Below are positions 56,801 to 64,000 of a DNA stretch of 64,000 nt, one piece after another. How positions within the stretch are numbered: the stretch's first letter is position 1; every line of letters begins with the position of its first letter. This DNA comes from Paraburkholderia sp. (GTDB lineage Bacteria; Pseudomonadota; Gammaproteobacteria; Burkholderiales; Burkholderiaceae), in the NCBI GenBank assembly GCA_004322045.1, contig SCRN01000002.1, forward strand, positions 35,330 to 99,329, written 5' to 3'. The translations under genes were made by a program, and so were the position numbers. The notes beneath the pieces were generated by a model. It saw only the letters and a list, made by a program, of their open reading frames with translations. It had not been told where the DNA came from and ran no database searches.

Positions 56801-56980
56801 GGTCGCCCCCGGCCACGCGGTGATGATCGTCATCACCTTGACCGTGAACGCGGGGTCTTCCGCGCGCCCCAGCTTGAAGAAGGAAACAAGCCCCGCCAAC
56901 GAGATCAGGCAGATCAGGAATAGGGTGATGGATCGCTCGCGCACGGCGAGCGCCGACAGGTTGAAGCGACTTTCGCTCAC
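53858..56980 (-). CDS. RND-family efflux transporter permease
   Basis: A 1040-residue inner-membrane pump with 12 spans. It starts with RSITLFLICLISLAGLVSFFKLGRAEDP; TM4 carries the paired aspartates of the proton relay in LILALGLLVDDAIIAIEMM. Large periplasmic loops follow TM1 and TM7. The GRAEDP and WPGATAQEMHDQV stretches place it in the hydrophobe/amphiphile group rather than the heavy-metal group. Its ATG overlaps the adaptor stop. Drug or solvent range is unknown. Confidence 0.92.
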   Translation of the reverse strand: MSESRFNLSALAVRERSITLFLICLISLAGLVSFFKLGRAEDPAFTVKVMTIITAWPGATAQEMHDQVAEKIEKRMQELRWYDRTETYTRPGLAFTTLTLLDSTPPSEVQEEFYQARKKIGDEAANLPAGVIGPMVNDEYADVTFALFALKAKGEPQRLLVRDAETLRQRLLQVPGVKKVNIIGEQAERIYVQFSHERLATLGVSPQDIFAALNGQNALTPAGSVETKGPDVFIRLDGAFDKLQKIRDTPIVAQGRTLKLSDIATVTRGYEDPATFMIRNNGEPALLLGIVMRDGWNGLALGKALDSEVGTINAALPLGMSLTKVTDQAVNIHSAVDEFMLKFFAALLVVMLVSFVSMGWRAGLVVAAAVPLTLAIVFVVMAATGKNFDRITLGSLILALGLLVDDAIIAIEMMVVKMEQGYSRVAASAYAWSHTAAPMLSGTLVTAVGFMPNGFARSTAGEYTSNMFWIVGIALIASWLVAVIFTPYLGVKMLPDFKKVEGGHDAIYDTPRYNRFRQLLTRVIARKWLVAGSVVGLFVLAILGMGVVKKQFFPISDRPEVLVEVQMPYGASISQTSAATSKVEAWLAKQKEAKIVTAYVGQGAPRFYLAMGPELPDPSFAKIVVRTDSQDERDALKQRLRQAIAGGLAPEARVRVTQLVFGPYSPFPVAYRVSGPDPDKLRGIAAQVEQVMDASPMMRTVNSDWGTRTPTLHFTLQQDRLEALGLTSSAVAQQLQFFLTGIPVAAVREDIRTVQVVARSAGEVRLDPAKIGDFTLAGAAGQRIPLSQVGRVGVRMEEPIMRWRDRVPTITVRGDIADNLQPPDVSTAITKQLQPIVAKLPSGYRIEQAGSIEESGKATKAMLPLFPIMLAVTLIIIIFQVRSISAMVMVFLTSPLGLIGVVPTLILFRQPFGINALVGLIALSGILMRNTLILIGQIHQNELAGLDPFRAVVEATVQRARPVILTAMAAILAFIPLTHSVFWGTLAYTLIGGTFAGTILTLMFLPAMYSIWFKIRPSNGKHERAQPAERIFEDLSANQR

Positions 56981-58092
56981 GGACGGCCTCCCTCGGAAGC
57001 CACGGCGACGCCTTGACCCGCCGGACGTACCTGTTCGCCTGGGCGCAGCAACTGCGCGCCGAGCGCGACGATCCGCTCCCCTTGCTTCAATTGACCGATG
57101 ACGCGAGCGCTCTCGTCGTCAAGACGCTCGACAGTCACCGGCCGCCACGACACTTTTGCCGGTTCACCGCCGATGACCCACACCCCGGGTCCCTTGCCCG
57201 TGTCCAGCAGCGCGCCGATCGGCACTTGCACGCCACCTTGCGCAGCGGAACGTGCATCCGATAGCTGTATCGTGACCGTCGCGCCCAACGGGGCATCGGC
57301 CAACGCACCTTGCAGCACATATCGCGCTTCGAAGGTCCGTGTGCGCGGGTCCGCCGCATCCGAGAGCTGACGCAGGGTAGCCGGTTCGCTCACGCCGCTG
57401 CTGCCGAACAGCGTGGCTTGTGCGACCGACCCGATGGCCGGGCGCAAGGTTTCGGGTAGCTGGATCACGGCCTCGCGACGCCCCGCGTGGGCCAGGCGCA
57501 CCACGGGCTGTCCCGCGCTGACGACTTGGCCCGGCTCGGCCAGCGTTTCCATTACGACGCCGTCGCCGTTCGCCACCAGCTCGGCGTAACCCGTTGCGTT
57601 GCGCGCGACGTCGGCGTCAGCCTCGGCTGCGCTGAGCTGAGCCTTGGCGGCATCGGCCGCCGCTTTAGCCTGGTCATATGCCGAAGCCGATATCGCGCCG
57701 GTGCCGCGCAGGGCGCGGTAGCGCGCTTCATCCTGTGCGGTTTGCTGCGCCCGCGCTCGCGCGGCGGTGACCGCCTCCTGCCGGGCCTGTGCGGCAAGTT
57801 TCAGGTCAATGGGATCGAGGCGCATCAGCGGCTGGCCGCGCTTGACGGCTTGACCCGAATCCACGAGCCGCTCCAGCACTTTGCCGGAGACACGAAAACC
57901 CAAATCGCTCTGAACCCGTGCGGCTACGGTTCCCGTAAACGAACGCGATGCGGCAGTGGCGCCTTGAACGATGGCGACACGCACCAGCGGGGCCTCGGTG
58001 CGCGGATCGGAGGGGGCCTTTGCGCCGCAAGCGACCAATGCAAACGGCAAGGCACAGACGACGGTAGAGGTAGCGAGGCGACGCGAGCGCAT
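56977..58092 (-). CDS. RND efflux periplasmic adaptor lipoprotein
   Basis: A 371-residue membrane-fusion protein. The signal peptide ends in a lipobox (FALVACGAK), so it is anchored in the inner membrane by a lipid. The lipoyl/hairpin part has AARVQSDLGFRVSGKVLERLVDSGQAVKRGQPLMRLD, a coiled coil rich in Ala, Gln and Asp, then a beta-barrel domain. It bridges the pump and the outer-membrane channel encoded at 58919. A GTGAC-type operator lies 46 bases upstream. Confidence 0.92.
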   Translation of the reverse strand: MRSRRLATSTVVCALPFALVACGAKAPSDPRTEAPLVRVAIVQGATAASRSFTGTVAARVQSDLGFRVSGKVLERLVDSGQAVKRGQPLMRLDPIDLKLAAQARQEAVTAARARAQQTAQDEARYRALRGTGAISASAYDQAKAAADAAKAQLSAAEADADVARNATGYAELVANGDGVVMETLAEPGQVVSAGQPVVRLAHAGRREAVIQLPETLRPAIGSVAQATLFGSSGVSEPATLRQLSDAADPRTRTFEARYVLQGALADAPLGATVTIQLSDARSAAQGGVQVPIGALLDTGKGPGVWVIGGEPAKVSWRPVTVERLDDESARVIGQLKQGERIVALGAQLLRPGEQVRPAGQGVAVASEGGRP

Positions 58093-58137
58093 GAAAGTCC
58101 CATCGGCGAAGTGAGGATGGCTTTCATTATGGGTCTA

Positions 58138-58161
58138 GTGACCAAAACAGTCAACGGTCAC
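58138..58161. promoter_or_regulatory. TetR-type operator upstream of the adaptor gene
   Basis: GTGAC-N14-GTCAC, with one extra paired base on the inside (GTGACC / GGTCAC). The same layout recurs at 58836, supporting a common repressor. Confidence 0.65.
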
Positions 58162-58178
58162 AAACTCGCTTTGACACG

Positions 58179-58796
58179 TCACGGCGACAAGCTGCGCAGC
58201 ACGAGGCTAGACAGCTTCGCCGGCGCCTCCCCGGTGTAATCGAAGCTGTGCTGAAGGATGAGGGGGTTCAGGTAGGGGCGCAGCACCAGGTAGATCGCCA
58301 TTGCGGTCTCATCCAGCGGCGTCTTGCGCTCGAAGTCCCCGCTTTGCCGGCCCTCCTGCAGGATGTCCACGAGCAGCTTCCGAATGCGCTGGTCATAAGC
58401 GAGCGTTGCCTGCCAGCGCTCGGTAGCGGCCGACGCGGCAATCTCGTAAAGCTTGCGGTCCTGGAAGAACAGGCGAAGGCTTGCCTCCACAACCGCCTTA
58501 AACATCTGCCGCAGCTTCTCCGGCGGCCGGTCGGCCTCGTCGATGGCCGCTTTGACCTCGCTTTCGATCTCGCGCAGGCAGTTCGCGCAGATCATCTCGC
58601 CAATGGCCTGCTTGGACTCGAAAAACTTATAGATATACGCCTTGGAAAAGCCGATGGCCTTGGCGAGATCGGAGACGGTCGTCTTCTCGTAGCCATAGCG
58701 GCTGAAGTGCTCGGTGGCTGCGGTAACGATCTGATCGCGCACCTCATGGTCGGCCGGACCACGGGCCGAAACGGGATAGGTGGTTGCATTTTTCAT
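58179..58796 (-). CDS. TetR-family regulator of the RND system
   Basis: A 205-residue repressor. Residues 18-65 form the helix-turn-helix (TAATEHFSRYGYEKTTVSDLAKAIGFSKAYIYKFFESKQAIG). The C-terminal ligand domain has paired cysteines at ICANCLRE, which might sense redox or metal but may be structural. It lies upstream of the adaptor gene on the same strand (86-base gap) and divergent from the outer-membrane gene, so it likely controls both. Confidence 0.9.
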   Translation of the reverse strand: MKNATTYPVSARGPADHEVRDQIVTAATEHFSRYGYEKTTVSDLAKAIGFSKAYIYKFFESKQAIGEMICANCLREIESEVKAAIDEADRPPEKLRQMFKAVVEASLRLFFQDRKLYEIAASAATERWQATLAYDQRIRKLLVDILQEGRQSGDFERKTPLDETAMAIYLVLRPYLNPLILQHSFDYTGEAPAKLSSLVLRSLSP

Positions 58797-58835
58797 GGTT
58801 CGCAGCTTACCGCCGCTCTCAAGAATTCACAACGA

Positions 58836-58859
58836 GTGACTAATATGTATTATAGTCAC
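58836..58859. promoter_or_regulatory. TetR-type operator between tetR and the outer-membrane factor gene
   Basis: GTGAC-N14-GTCAC, extended to AGTGACTA / TAGTCACT (8-base arms). The AT-rich centre could include a -10 element. It is placed to repress both divergent promoters. Confidence 0.7.
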
Positions 58860-58870
58860 TGACATTCGCT

Positions 58871-58899
58871 CAGTTCTCAGTTCTGTTCAGTTCAGTTCT
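58871..58899 (+). repeat. CAGTTCT repeats in the leader of the outer-membrane factor gene
   Basis: Three CAGTTCT copies (58871, 58878, 58893) and a truncated CAGTT (58888). They lie between the TetR-type operator and the start codon. Confidence 0.6.
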
Positions 58900-58918
58900 C
58901 CTTTGCCGGAACAAGCTC

Positions 58919-60382
58919 ATGCTGCCCAAACACATCCTTGCCGTGCTTATTGCCGCCAGCCTCTCGGCAGGCTGCGCCGTCGGCCCCGATTACGTTCGCC
59001 CCAACGTATCGATGCCGGAACGGTTCCAGGATCAGGCTGCGGTCGATCAGCGATCTGCCACGGCCCGTGCCGATCTCGCCACCTGGTGGACGGGTTTTGG
59101 CGATCCGCAACTGACTCGGTTCGTGGCGCTCGCGCTGGAGCAAAATCTCGACCTCGCGCAGGCGTCCGCTCGGATTGCACAAGCGCGTGCAGGGCTTGGG
59201 GCGGCGAATGCGGCGTTGCTGCCTTCCGGCAATGTCAGCGGCCAGGCGGCCCGGGCCTATCAATCCGTTGAAACGCCCTTGGGGCGAGTCTTGAACTCGA
59301 CGCCCGGTTTCGACCGCTACGGCAACGACTACGAAGCCAATCTCAGCGCGAGCTGGGAATTGGATGTGTTCGGCGGCTTGCGTCGTGGGCGGGAAGCGGC
59401 GCTAGCCGAGTACCAGGCCTCGGAGGCGGGCGCAGCGGCCACGCGCTTGGCTGTCGCGGCGCAGACCGCCGATATCTATATTGGCATCCGCGGATTGCAA
59501 GAGCGTCTGAACATTGCGCGGCGACAGGTGCAGACGCAGCAAGATCTGCTTTCCACTATCAAGCTTCTGTATGGCAAAGGGTTGGCGGCCGAGCTTCAAG
59601 TGAGTCAGGCCGAGGGGGCGCTTGCCCAGGTGCGGGCATCCGTCCCGGTCCTCGAGGCGAGTCTGGATGCGGCCATGAACGCCCTGGATGTGATGCTGGG
59701 CTCACAGCCCGGCACATATCGGGCGGAGCTGATTGAAGCCGGCGACATCCCGGCTCCTCCGCAAATCGGCGCCACCGGAACGCCGGGTGAGCTGCTCAGG
59801 CGCCGGCCTGACCTGATCATGGCCGAGCGGCGCCTGGCCGCATCGAATGCAAGTATTGGTGTCGCCATCGCCGAGTACTACCCCAAGTTGTCCCTGAGTG
59901 GGCTGATCGGCAGCGCAACCTCCGTGGCTAGCGGCAATCTGTTCACGAGCGGCGCGAGCCAAGCTTCCGGCGTGCTGGGTCTGCGCTGGCGTTTGTTCGA
60001 CTTCGGCCGCATCAACGCGCAGATCAACCAAGCCAAGGGTCAAGAGGCCGAAATGTTGGCCGCGTATCGGCTCGCGGCACTCCATGCAACCGAGGACGTA
60101 GAGAACGCTTTTTCGGCACTGGTCAAGCGCGAGGACCAGGCCGCTGTGCTCACGCAGGGCGTGGACTCGCTGGGTCGCGCGCGAGCGGCGTCGTTTGCGG
60201 CCTATCAAGAAGGCGTGGTCAGCCTCGTCGAAGTCCTGCAGGCCGACGAAAACTTGCTCCGTGCCTCCGATGAGCGAGCGCAAGCGAAAACGGAATCGGC
60301 GCGCGCAGCGGTCGCTGCCTTCAAGGCGCTCGGCGGTGGCTGGCAACCTCCCGACTCCGAGGCTACGGTAGCCGTCAGGTAG
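58919..60382 (+). CDS. Outer-membrane efflux lipoprotein, NodT family
   Basis: A 487-residue TolC-like channel. The signal peptide ends in the lipobox ASLSAGC, followed by AVGPDYVRP, the NodT-family start. Two homologous coiled-coil halves include QNLDLAQASARIAQARAGLGAANAALLPS and GLRWRLFDFGRINAQINQAKGQE. It is the exit duct for the pump encoded in the opposite direction. The ribosome site is weak (GGAAC). Confidence 0.92.
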   Translation: MLPKHILAVLIAASLSAGCAVGPDYVRPNVSMPERFQDQAAVDQRSATARADLATWWTGFGDPQLTRFVALALEQNLDLAQASARIAQARAGLGAANAALLPSGNVSGQAARAYQSVETPLGRVLNSTPGFDRYGNDYEANLSASWELDVFGGLRRGREAALAEYQASEAGAAATRLAVAAQTADIYIGIRGLQERLNIARRQVQTQQDLLSTIKLLYGKGLAAELQVSQAEGALAQVRASVPVLEASLDAAMNALDVMLGSQPGTYRAELIEAGDIPAPPQIGATGTPGELLRRRPDLIMAERRLAASNASIGVAIAEYYPKLSLSGLIGSATSVASGNLFTSGASQASGVLGLRWRLFDFGRINAQINQAKGQEAEMLAAYRLAALHATEDVENAFSALVKREDQAAVLTQGVDSLGRARAASFAAYQEGVVSLVEVLQADENLLRASDERAQAKTESARAAVAAFKALGGGWQPPDSEATVAVR

Positions 60383-60477
60383 CAACTGAACGCGCTTGTA
60401 GCGCCGAAGGAGCAACATGGAATTCACCATCGCTCCATGGCCGTGCGCAGGCACCTTGCTTCCTAGGCAGAATAATG

Positions 60478-60505
60478 AAAAAGGCCAGCTAAGCGCTGGC
60501 CTTTT
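60478..60505. terminator. Bidirectional intrinsic terminator
   Basis: GGCCAGC-TAAGC-GCTGGCC (7-base stem), flanked by AAAAA on the left and TTTT on the right. It can stop both the outer-membrane factor transcript and a minus-strand tRNA transcript. Confidence 0.85.
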
Positions 60506-60512
60506 AAAACTT

Positions 60513-60532
60513 TGGTGCCAGGAGAGGACTCG
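60513..60532 (-). other. tRNA 3'-end-like fragment, probable island attachment site
   Basis: Read on the minus strand this gives CGAGTCCTCTCCTGGCACCA, with a T-loop-like start and a CCA end, and the terminator follows it directly as after a tRNA gene. No tRNA body precedes it; the sequence beyond 60533 does not fold into one. The acceptor plus T-stem count is one base short of normal, so this may be a decayed copy. Leu tRNA is a guess only. From here to 60800 no gene is seen and base composition is more AT-rich. Confidence 0.5.
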
Positions 60533-60800
60533 CGCTTTCTGCTTAAGCGATTGATTGAAAATGGAATTTGTGGCAGCCCAGCTATCTGGTGTACTCATCG
60601 ATGTACTCAATTGAGGCTGACTCAGAATGGACTAGCGAACGGTTGTGGAAATGTAACGCTACGGGGGCAGTGACGCTTGGTCGGCAACTGTATGGCAGCG
60701 TTTAGTCTGTCGAATGGCGGGTGCCGTTGCCTCGAAAGCGAACTCGACTTACACTATTCATTAACGGATATTGTATGAAATGCGTTAAATGGGGGCAGTG

Positions 60801-61091
60801 ATGAGCTTGCGAGCGTGTGATGTGGTGCCGATTAGTGAAGCGCGGGCACGGCTGACCGAGTTGGCCGACGAAGTCGTAGGCGGTGCGGAGAAGGTCCTCA
60901 CTAAAAACGGCACGTCCTTTGTTGCGCTCGTTGATGCCAAGAAGCTCGACTACTACCACGCGCTCGAGGTTGAGCACGCGAATCTCGTGCTGCTCGATGA
61001 GGCGGAAGCAGGCTTGCGCGAGTTGCTGGACGGTCAGGTGGTCGGCAACGACGAGTTGATGCGGGCGTTGACGACGCCGATGAAGCAGTGA
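60801..61091 (+). CDS. Phd/YefM-type antitoxin
   Basis: A 96-residue protein: VVPISEARARLTELADEVVGGAEKVLTKNGTSFVALVDAKKL matches the Phd/YefM DNA-binding N-terminus, and a helical toxin-binding tail follows (EAGLRELLDGQVVG). The ATG at 60801 follows GGGGGCAG; an ATG 12 bases earlier is also in frame. Its stop overlaps the toxin start. It should repress its own promoter. Confidence 0.82.
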   Translation: MSLRACDVVPISEARARLTELADEVVGGAEKVLTKNGTSFVALVDAKKLDYYHALEVEHANLVLLDEAEAGLRELLDGQVVGNDELMRALTTPMKQ

Positions 61092-61459
61092 CGGCCCGGG
61101 CAGTTGTCGAGGCGGCACCCAACTTCCTGGCGACGCTCGATGAAGCGCGACGTTTCCTTGTCGAGCAGGATGTGGACACGGCCGCGGCGCGCTATGCGCG
61201 GCTCCAGGCGGAGCTTGTTGAGATGGTTCAGATGCTCGGTTGGTCGCCGGGATGCGGTCGTCATGCGCGGTTCCTGGCGGCACGCTCGGCCCAGGCGAGG
61301 TTGCGCCTGGCACGCGTGCAACGCCTTGCGGCCGAGGCCGCGTTGCCGGATCTGCGTGAGTTTGTCCTTGAGCAGTACGCGGTGCTCTATGCGCACTCAT
61401 CGGAGCGCGTCGCGCTGTTGGCCATCAAACACCAGCGTCAGCTTACCTATTTCGCGTGA
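61088..61459 (+). CDS. RelE/ParE-type toxin
   Basis: A 123-residue protein beginning at GTG, overlapping the antitoxin stop by 4 bases. It has helices with FLATLDEARRFLVEQ and a C-terminal strand pair YAVLYAHSSERVALLAIKHQRQLTYFA, as in the ParE/RelE fold. The target (gyrase or mRNA) cannot be told from sequence. It is slightly longer than most family members (about 95-105). Confidence 0.72.
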   Translation: MTARAVVEAAPNFLATLDEARRFLVEQDVDTAAARYARLQAELVEMVQMLGWSPGCGRHARFLAARSAQARLRLARVQRLAAEAALPDLREFVLEQYAVLYAHSSERVALLAIKHQRQLTYFA

Positions 61460-61539
61460 TACGTCAGCATTGGGTGAATCGCGTGTCGCGGTGGCAACAG
61501 TCGGTCCGTTCAGATCTCGCCACTCGGAGCGGCGTCTCT

Positions 61540-61610
61540 CGTTCAGTATAAGCTGACGTTCGCAAAGTATGAACGAAAGAAAAAATTGAACGCTTCGCCA
61601 TTCTCGTTCA
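61540..61610. promoter_or_regulatory. CGTTCA/TGAACG repeat cluster upstream of the AbiEi-like gene
   Basis: CGTTC-N9-GAACG (61557-61575) and TGAACG-N12-CGTTCA (61587-61610) lie next to each other, and another CGTTCA starts at 61540. Inverted repeats of this kind before abiE genes bind AbiEi for autoregulation. Confidence 0.6.
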
Positions 61611-61650
61611 TAATTTCTGCGTGTTCGTCTTTATTGAACAAGCGAGATCT

Positions 61651-62730
61651 ATGAACGACGGCAACCAGTACGGTCTCCCGAACTTTGATCGCCCAACCGA
61701 AGCGCTGCTCAGACGACTCGTCAATGCGGCCACCGGACGGCTGAGCGTTCCGCTGCGTGTCATCGGGTTCCGTTCAACTGGGCGAAGCCGAAGCGCTGCG
61801 TCGACCAGGGAAGCGAAGGTCACGCTGGAGGTGAACGGTACCACCCAGCCCTACATGCTCGCAGCCCGCACTCGGATAAGATCGCGGGAAGACGTCAGAG
61901 CCGTCGTTGCCAAAAGCGCCACCGCGGATTTTCCGATTCTTTTGGCCACTACCTATCTGACATCTGCGTTAGCGGATGAGTGTGTCGAACAAGGCCTACA
62001 GTTCATCGACCTCGCTGGTAATCTGTATGTGCATGCGCCTGGTCAGTACATGCTAGTGACAGGCAGGCCGGCGAATCCGGACATCCGGCGCTTCGCTTCG
62101 AGATCAGGAAGGCCCGCCATCTCCGCGAGTGCCTCTGCGCTCAGGATGATTTTTGTGTTGTTATCCGCTCCGGAACTGGTCAACCGTCCGTACCGAGAAA
62201 TCGCGTCGTCGGCGGGTGTGGCGCTTGGTACTGTTGGCAGCGTATTCGACGACCTCCGTGAACGCGGCCTGCTGGCAGGCACGGACGACCGACGATTGCT
62301 CGATCCTGCCGCACTGAGGGAAGAGTGGGCTATCAATTATTCGCTTCGTCTGCTGCCGAAACTCAACGCACAACGGTTTGCAGTGGACGATCCGTCGTGG
62401 TGGCAGCATGCAGAACTTCCTGCTGGGCAAGCGTGGTGGAGCGGGGAAGTGGCTGCAACAAAACTGACTGGGCAGCTTCGGCCGGGCTCGCAAACGCTCT
62501 ATGTCGAACCCGCGGCAAGACCAGCTGTAATGATGGCGCTGGCGAAGCGACACCGCTTGCGTGCTGATCCTGCTGGCACGCTGGAAATCATCGATGCCTT
62601 CTGGCATCTCGACGACACACGGACGGAACAGCTGACGGCGCCACCTTTGCTCGTGTACGCAGATCTACAGCGTACGAGGGAACCTCGCAACGCGGAGGCG
62701 GCGGCATCGATTCGCGACCAATTATCTTAA
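61651..62730 (+). CDS. Type IV antitoxin, AbiEi family
   Basis: A 359-residue protein. The N-terminal part has VTLEVNGTTQPYMLAARTRI and FIDLAGNLYVHAPGQYMLVTG; the middle is a winged helix (FVLLSAPELVNRPYREIASSAGVALGTVGSVFDDLRERGLL), and the C-terminal antitoxin domain has PLLVYADLQRTREPRNAEAA. AbiEi binds promoter repeats and counters the AbiEii toxin. ATG 61651 is preferred; a GTG at 61621 would place coding sequence inside the repeat region. Confidence 0.8.
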   Translation: MNDGNQYGLPNFDRPTEALLRRLVNAATGRLSVPLRVIGFRSTGRSRSAASTREAKVTLEVNGTTQPYMLAARTRIRSREDVRAVVAKSATADFPILLATTYLTSALADECVEQGLQFIDLAGNLYVHAPGQYMLVTGRPANPDIRRFASRSGRPAISASASALRMIFVLLSAPELVNRPYREIASSAGVALGTVGSVFDDLRERGLLAGTDDRRLLDPAALREEWAINYSLRLLPKLNAQRFAVDDPSWWQHAELPAGQAWWSGEVAATKLTGQLRPGSQTLYVEPAARPAVMMALAKRHRLRADPAGTLEIIDAFWHLDDTRTEQLTAPPLLVYADLQRTREPRNAEAAASIRDQLS

Positions 62731-62758
62731 GACGCCGCTGCCGGAAGGAAAGCAGGCT

Positions 62759-63574
62759 GTGCTGATAATCATGGATCGCGTGGCGCGATTGACGAACCTG
62801 CAGTACTTCGTTGTCGGCGCGACAGCGCGAGATATTTTGATGTACCACCTTCATGGGTTCCCTCTCAAGCGAGCGAGTCCTGACATCGATTTCGCCATGG
62901 CCATCGAGAGCTGGCCAGCGTTCGAATCGCTCAGAGCTGCGCTTCTTCAGGAGCCGACCTTCCGTTCGGACGCGAAGATTGCACATCGGCTTCACTATTC
63001 GCCGGCAGTTGGAGATGGCTTTCCGGTGGATCTGGTTCCGTTCGGCGGTGTCGAGACTTCCCCCTCGCAGGTGGCATGGCCCCCGGACATGGCCATCGTG
63101 ATGAATGTGGTCGGCTACGCTGAAGCGCTGGATAGTGTGGTGACTGTGCGCATCGCAGATCATTGCGAGATCCCCGTCGCGTCGATACCGGGCCTCGTGA
63201 TGACGAAATTGGTCGCGTGGCTGGACCGAGGACAGACCAATCCGAAAGACGCGTTGGATTTCCGGTATCTGCTGGAAAACTATGCTGCTGTGGGCAACGT
63301 CGACAGGCTTTATGGAGAAGAGTTGCCGTTGCTGGCTGCATGCGATTATGAGTTCGAGCGCGCCGGTCCGAGATTGCTCGGACTGGATATAGCGTCGATC
63401 GCTTCTGCGGAAGGCAGGGAACAGATCGTCCGTATTCTGGCTGATCCGGGACTGCATGATCGGTTGGTAGCGCATATGCTGCGGGGCGAATCTCGCTCCG
63501 ACGACCCGGTCGGGGCGATTGAGAACCTGCTCGCTGAATTCAGTATTGGGCTGCTCGAGTGGCTCGGGCCGTGA
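62759..63574 (+). CDS. AbiEii-like nucleotidyltransferase toxin
   Basis: A 271-residue nucleotidyltransferase-fold protein. The motif VVGATARDILMYHLHG (hG[GA]-type), then SPDIDFAMAI gives the metal-binding DxD, and VDLVPFGGVE the third acidic residue. Later VMTKLVAWLDR fits the AbiEii core. It is predicted to transfer nucleotides to a cellular RNA target. The GTG at 62759 follows AAGGAAAG; the frame stays open upstream (NYLKTPLPEGKQA) without a good start, so the true N-terminus is uncertain. It follows abiEi by 28 bases. Confidence 0.8.
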   Translation: MLIIMDRVARLTNLQYFVVGATARDILMYHLHGFPLKRASPDIDFAMAIESWPAFESLRAALLQEPTFRSDAKIAHRLHYSPAVGDGFPVDLVPFGGVETSPSQVAWPPDMAIVMNVVGYAEALDSVVTVRIADHCEIPVASIPGLVMTKLVAWLDRGQTNPKDALDFRYLLENYAAVGNVDRLYGEELPLLAACDYEFERAGPRLLGLDIASIASAEGREQIVRILADPGLHDRLVAHMLRGESRSDDPVGAIENLLAEFSIGLLEWLGP

Positions 63575-64000
63575 TTTCCCGATTGCATGTGGGGCAGAAC
63601 CGCGCTGCTCCCGTTGCACCGTGTCCCTGGGAAAGGCTCGCCGTTCCAAACATGACGTCGAGCGTTACTTCGGTATGGCCGCTGCTCGGCCTCTGCGGAC
63701 GCCTAGACCCGTGAGTTGGTGAGGCGGCTTACGCCGTGCAAGGATGACGTCTTGCTCGACCCTCGAATTGCTATCGAACGTAAGTTTGATTTCTCTATAA
63801 CCAATCAGCTTGTCGTTCACCAGATCGAAAGGAAGCGCCCGCAAGGTTAGGGATGTGTTCAGAACTCGTTTTGCCGCACTGTGGACAGCGACAATCATCT
63901 TGGCCGGTGTGGCGGCGACGGTCTTGGCCGGTGGAGAGGCGTAGCGGCTGCATAGTCAGCGCATAGTCTTTCCACTGGCGGCGCCGAGTTGGCCGGGCTC
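63575..64000. other. Window end, no firm gene
   Basis: A 426-base stretch with no recognised gene. A minus-strand 77-codon frame (63665-63898) has no family match and no clear ribosome site. A plus-strand GTG frame at 63855-63944 would encode a 29-residue hydrophobic peptide (ALWTATIILAGVAATVLAGG) with AAGG 8 bases upstream; it is weak but possible. Confidence 0.35.

Noticed and set aside
60513..60600. A complete tRNA gene at the island edge
   Set aside because: Only the 3' end is tRNA-like. The sequence that should form the anticodon and D arms does not fold, so it is treated as a fragment.

Overview
The window is GC-rich, densely coded DNA with the gene content, codon use and operon style of a Burkholderiaceae chromosome or chromid (Paraburkholderia/Trinickia/Caballeronia-like). 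This placement is inferred from gene content; no rRNA or complete marker gene is present. Most gene starts have a clear AGGAG-type ribosome site.

Region 1 (1-16.3 kb) is a sulfonate, most likely taurine, dissimilation island. It holds the start of pta and xsc (sulfoacetaldehyde acetyltransferase), a TauCAB-like ABC importer, an IclR regulator, a FAD amine oxidoreductase preceded by a 44-codon ORF, an amino-acid permease, a cytoplasmic molybdenum enzyme of SoeABC type and a MocR-family (TauR-like) regulator. Proposed flow: taurine is imported and deaminated to sulfoacetaldehyde. Xsc gives acetyl phosphate plus sulfite, Pta gives acetyl-CoA, and SoeABC oxidises the sulfite.

Region 2 (16.6-29.2 kb) holds a 41-codon membrane peptide, a DUF302 protein and an ECF42-type sigma factor with its YCII/DGPF partner. 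A five-gene arginine block follows (arcD, an Orn/Lys/Arg decarboxylase, arcA, arcB, arcC) with a perfect FNR/ANR box upstream. Then come a small DUF1488 pair and a PHA-synthase-like alpha/beta protein with another perfect FNR/ANR box.

Region 3 (29.2-39.3 kb) looks like an uncharacterised carbohydrate or sugar-acid pathway: a two-subunit transketolase, MFS transporter, SDR dehydrogenase and LysR regulator on the minus strand, and a ribose-type ABC importer with an amidohydrolase-2 lactonase-like protein on the plus strand.

Region 4 (39.4-51.2 kb) looks like a low-oxygen or stress locus. It carries a GroEL paralogue with altered ATPase-site residues, DNA polymerase X, a phosphoribosyltransferase, a DUF3326 protein and a tightly overlapping operon of acetyl-CoA synthetase, E1 alpha, E1 beta, E2 and an acyl carrier protein. 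FNR/ANR-like boxes lie in its two main intergenic gaps.

Region 5 (51.4-60.5 kb) holds ahpC and ahpF, with an OxyR-like site before ahpC, and a TetR-controlled RND efflux system. The same palindrome, GTGAC-N14-GTCAC, occurs at both efflux promoters.

Region 6 (60.5-64 kb) begins at a tRNA-3'-end-like fragment with a terminator and carries two stacked toxin-antitoxin modules: Phd/ParE-like and AbiEi/AbiEii-like. It is probably the edge of a genomic island.
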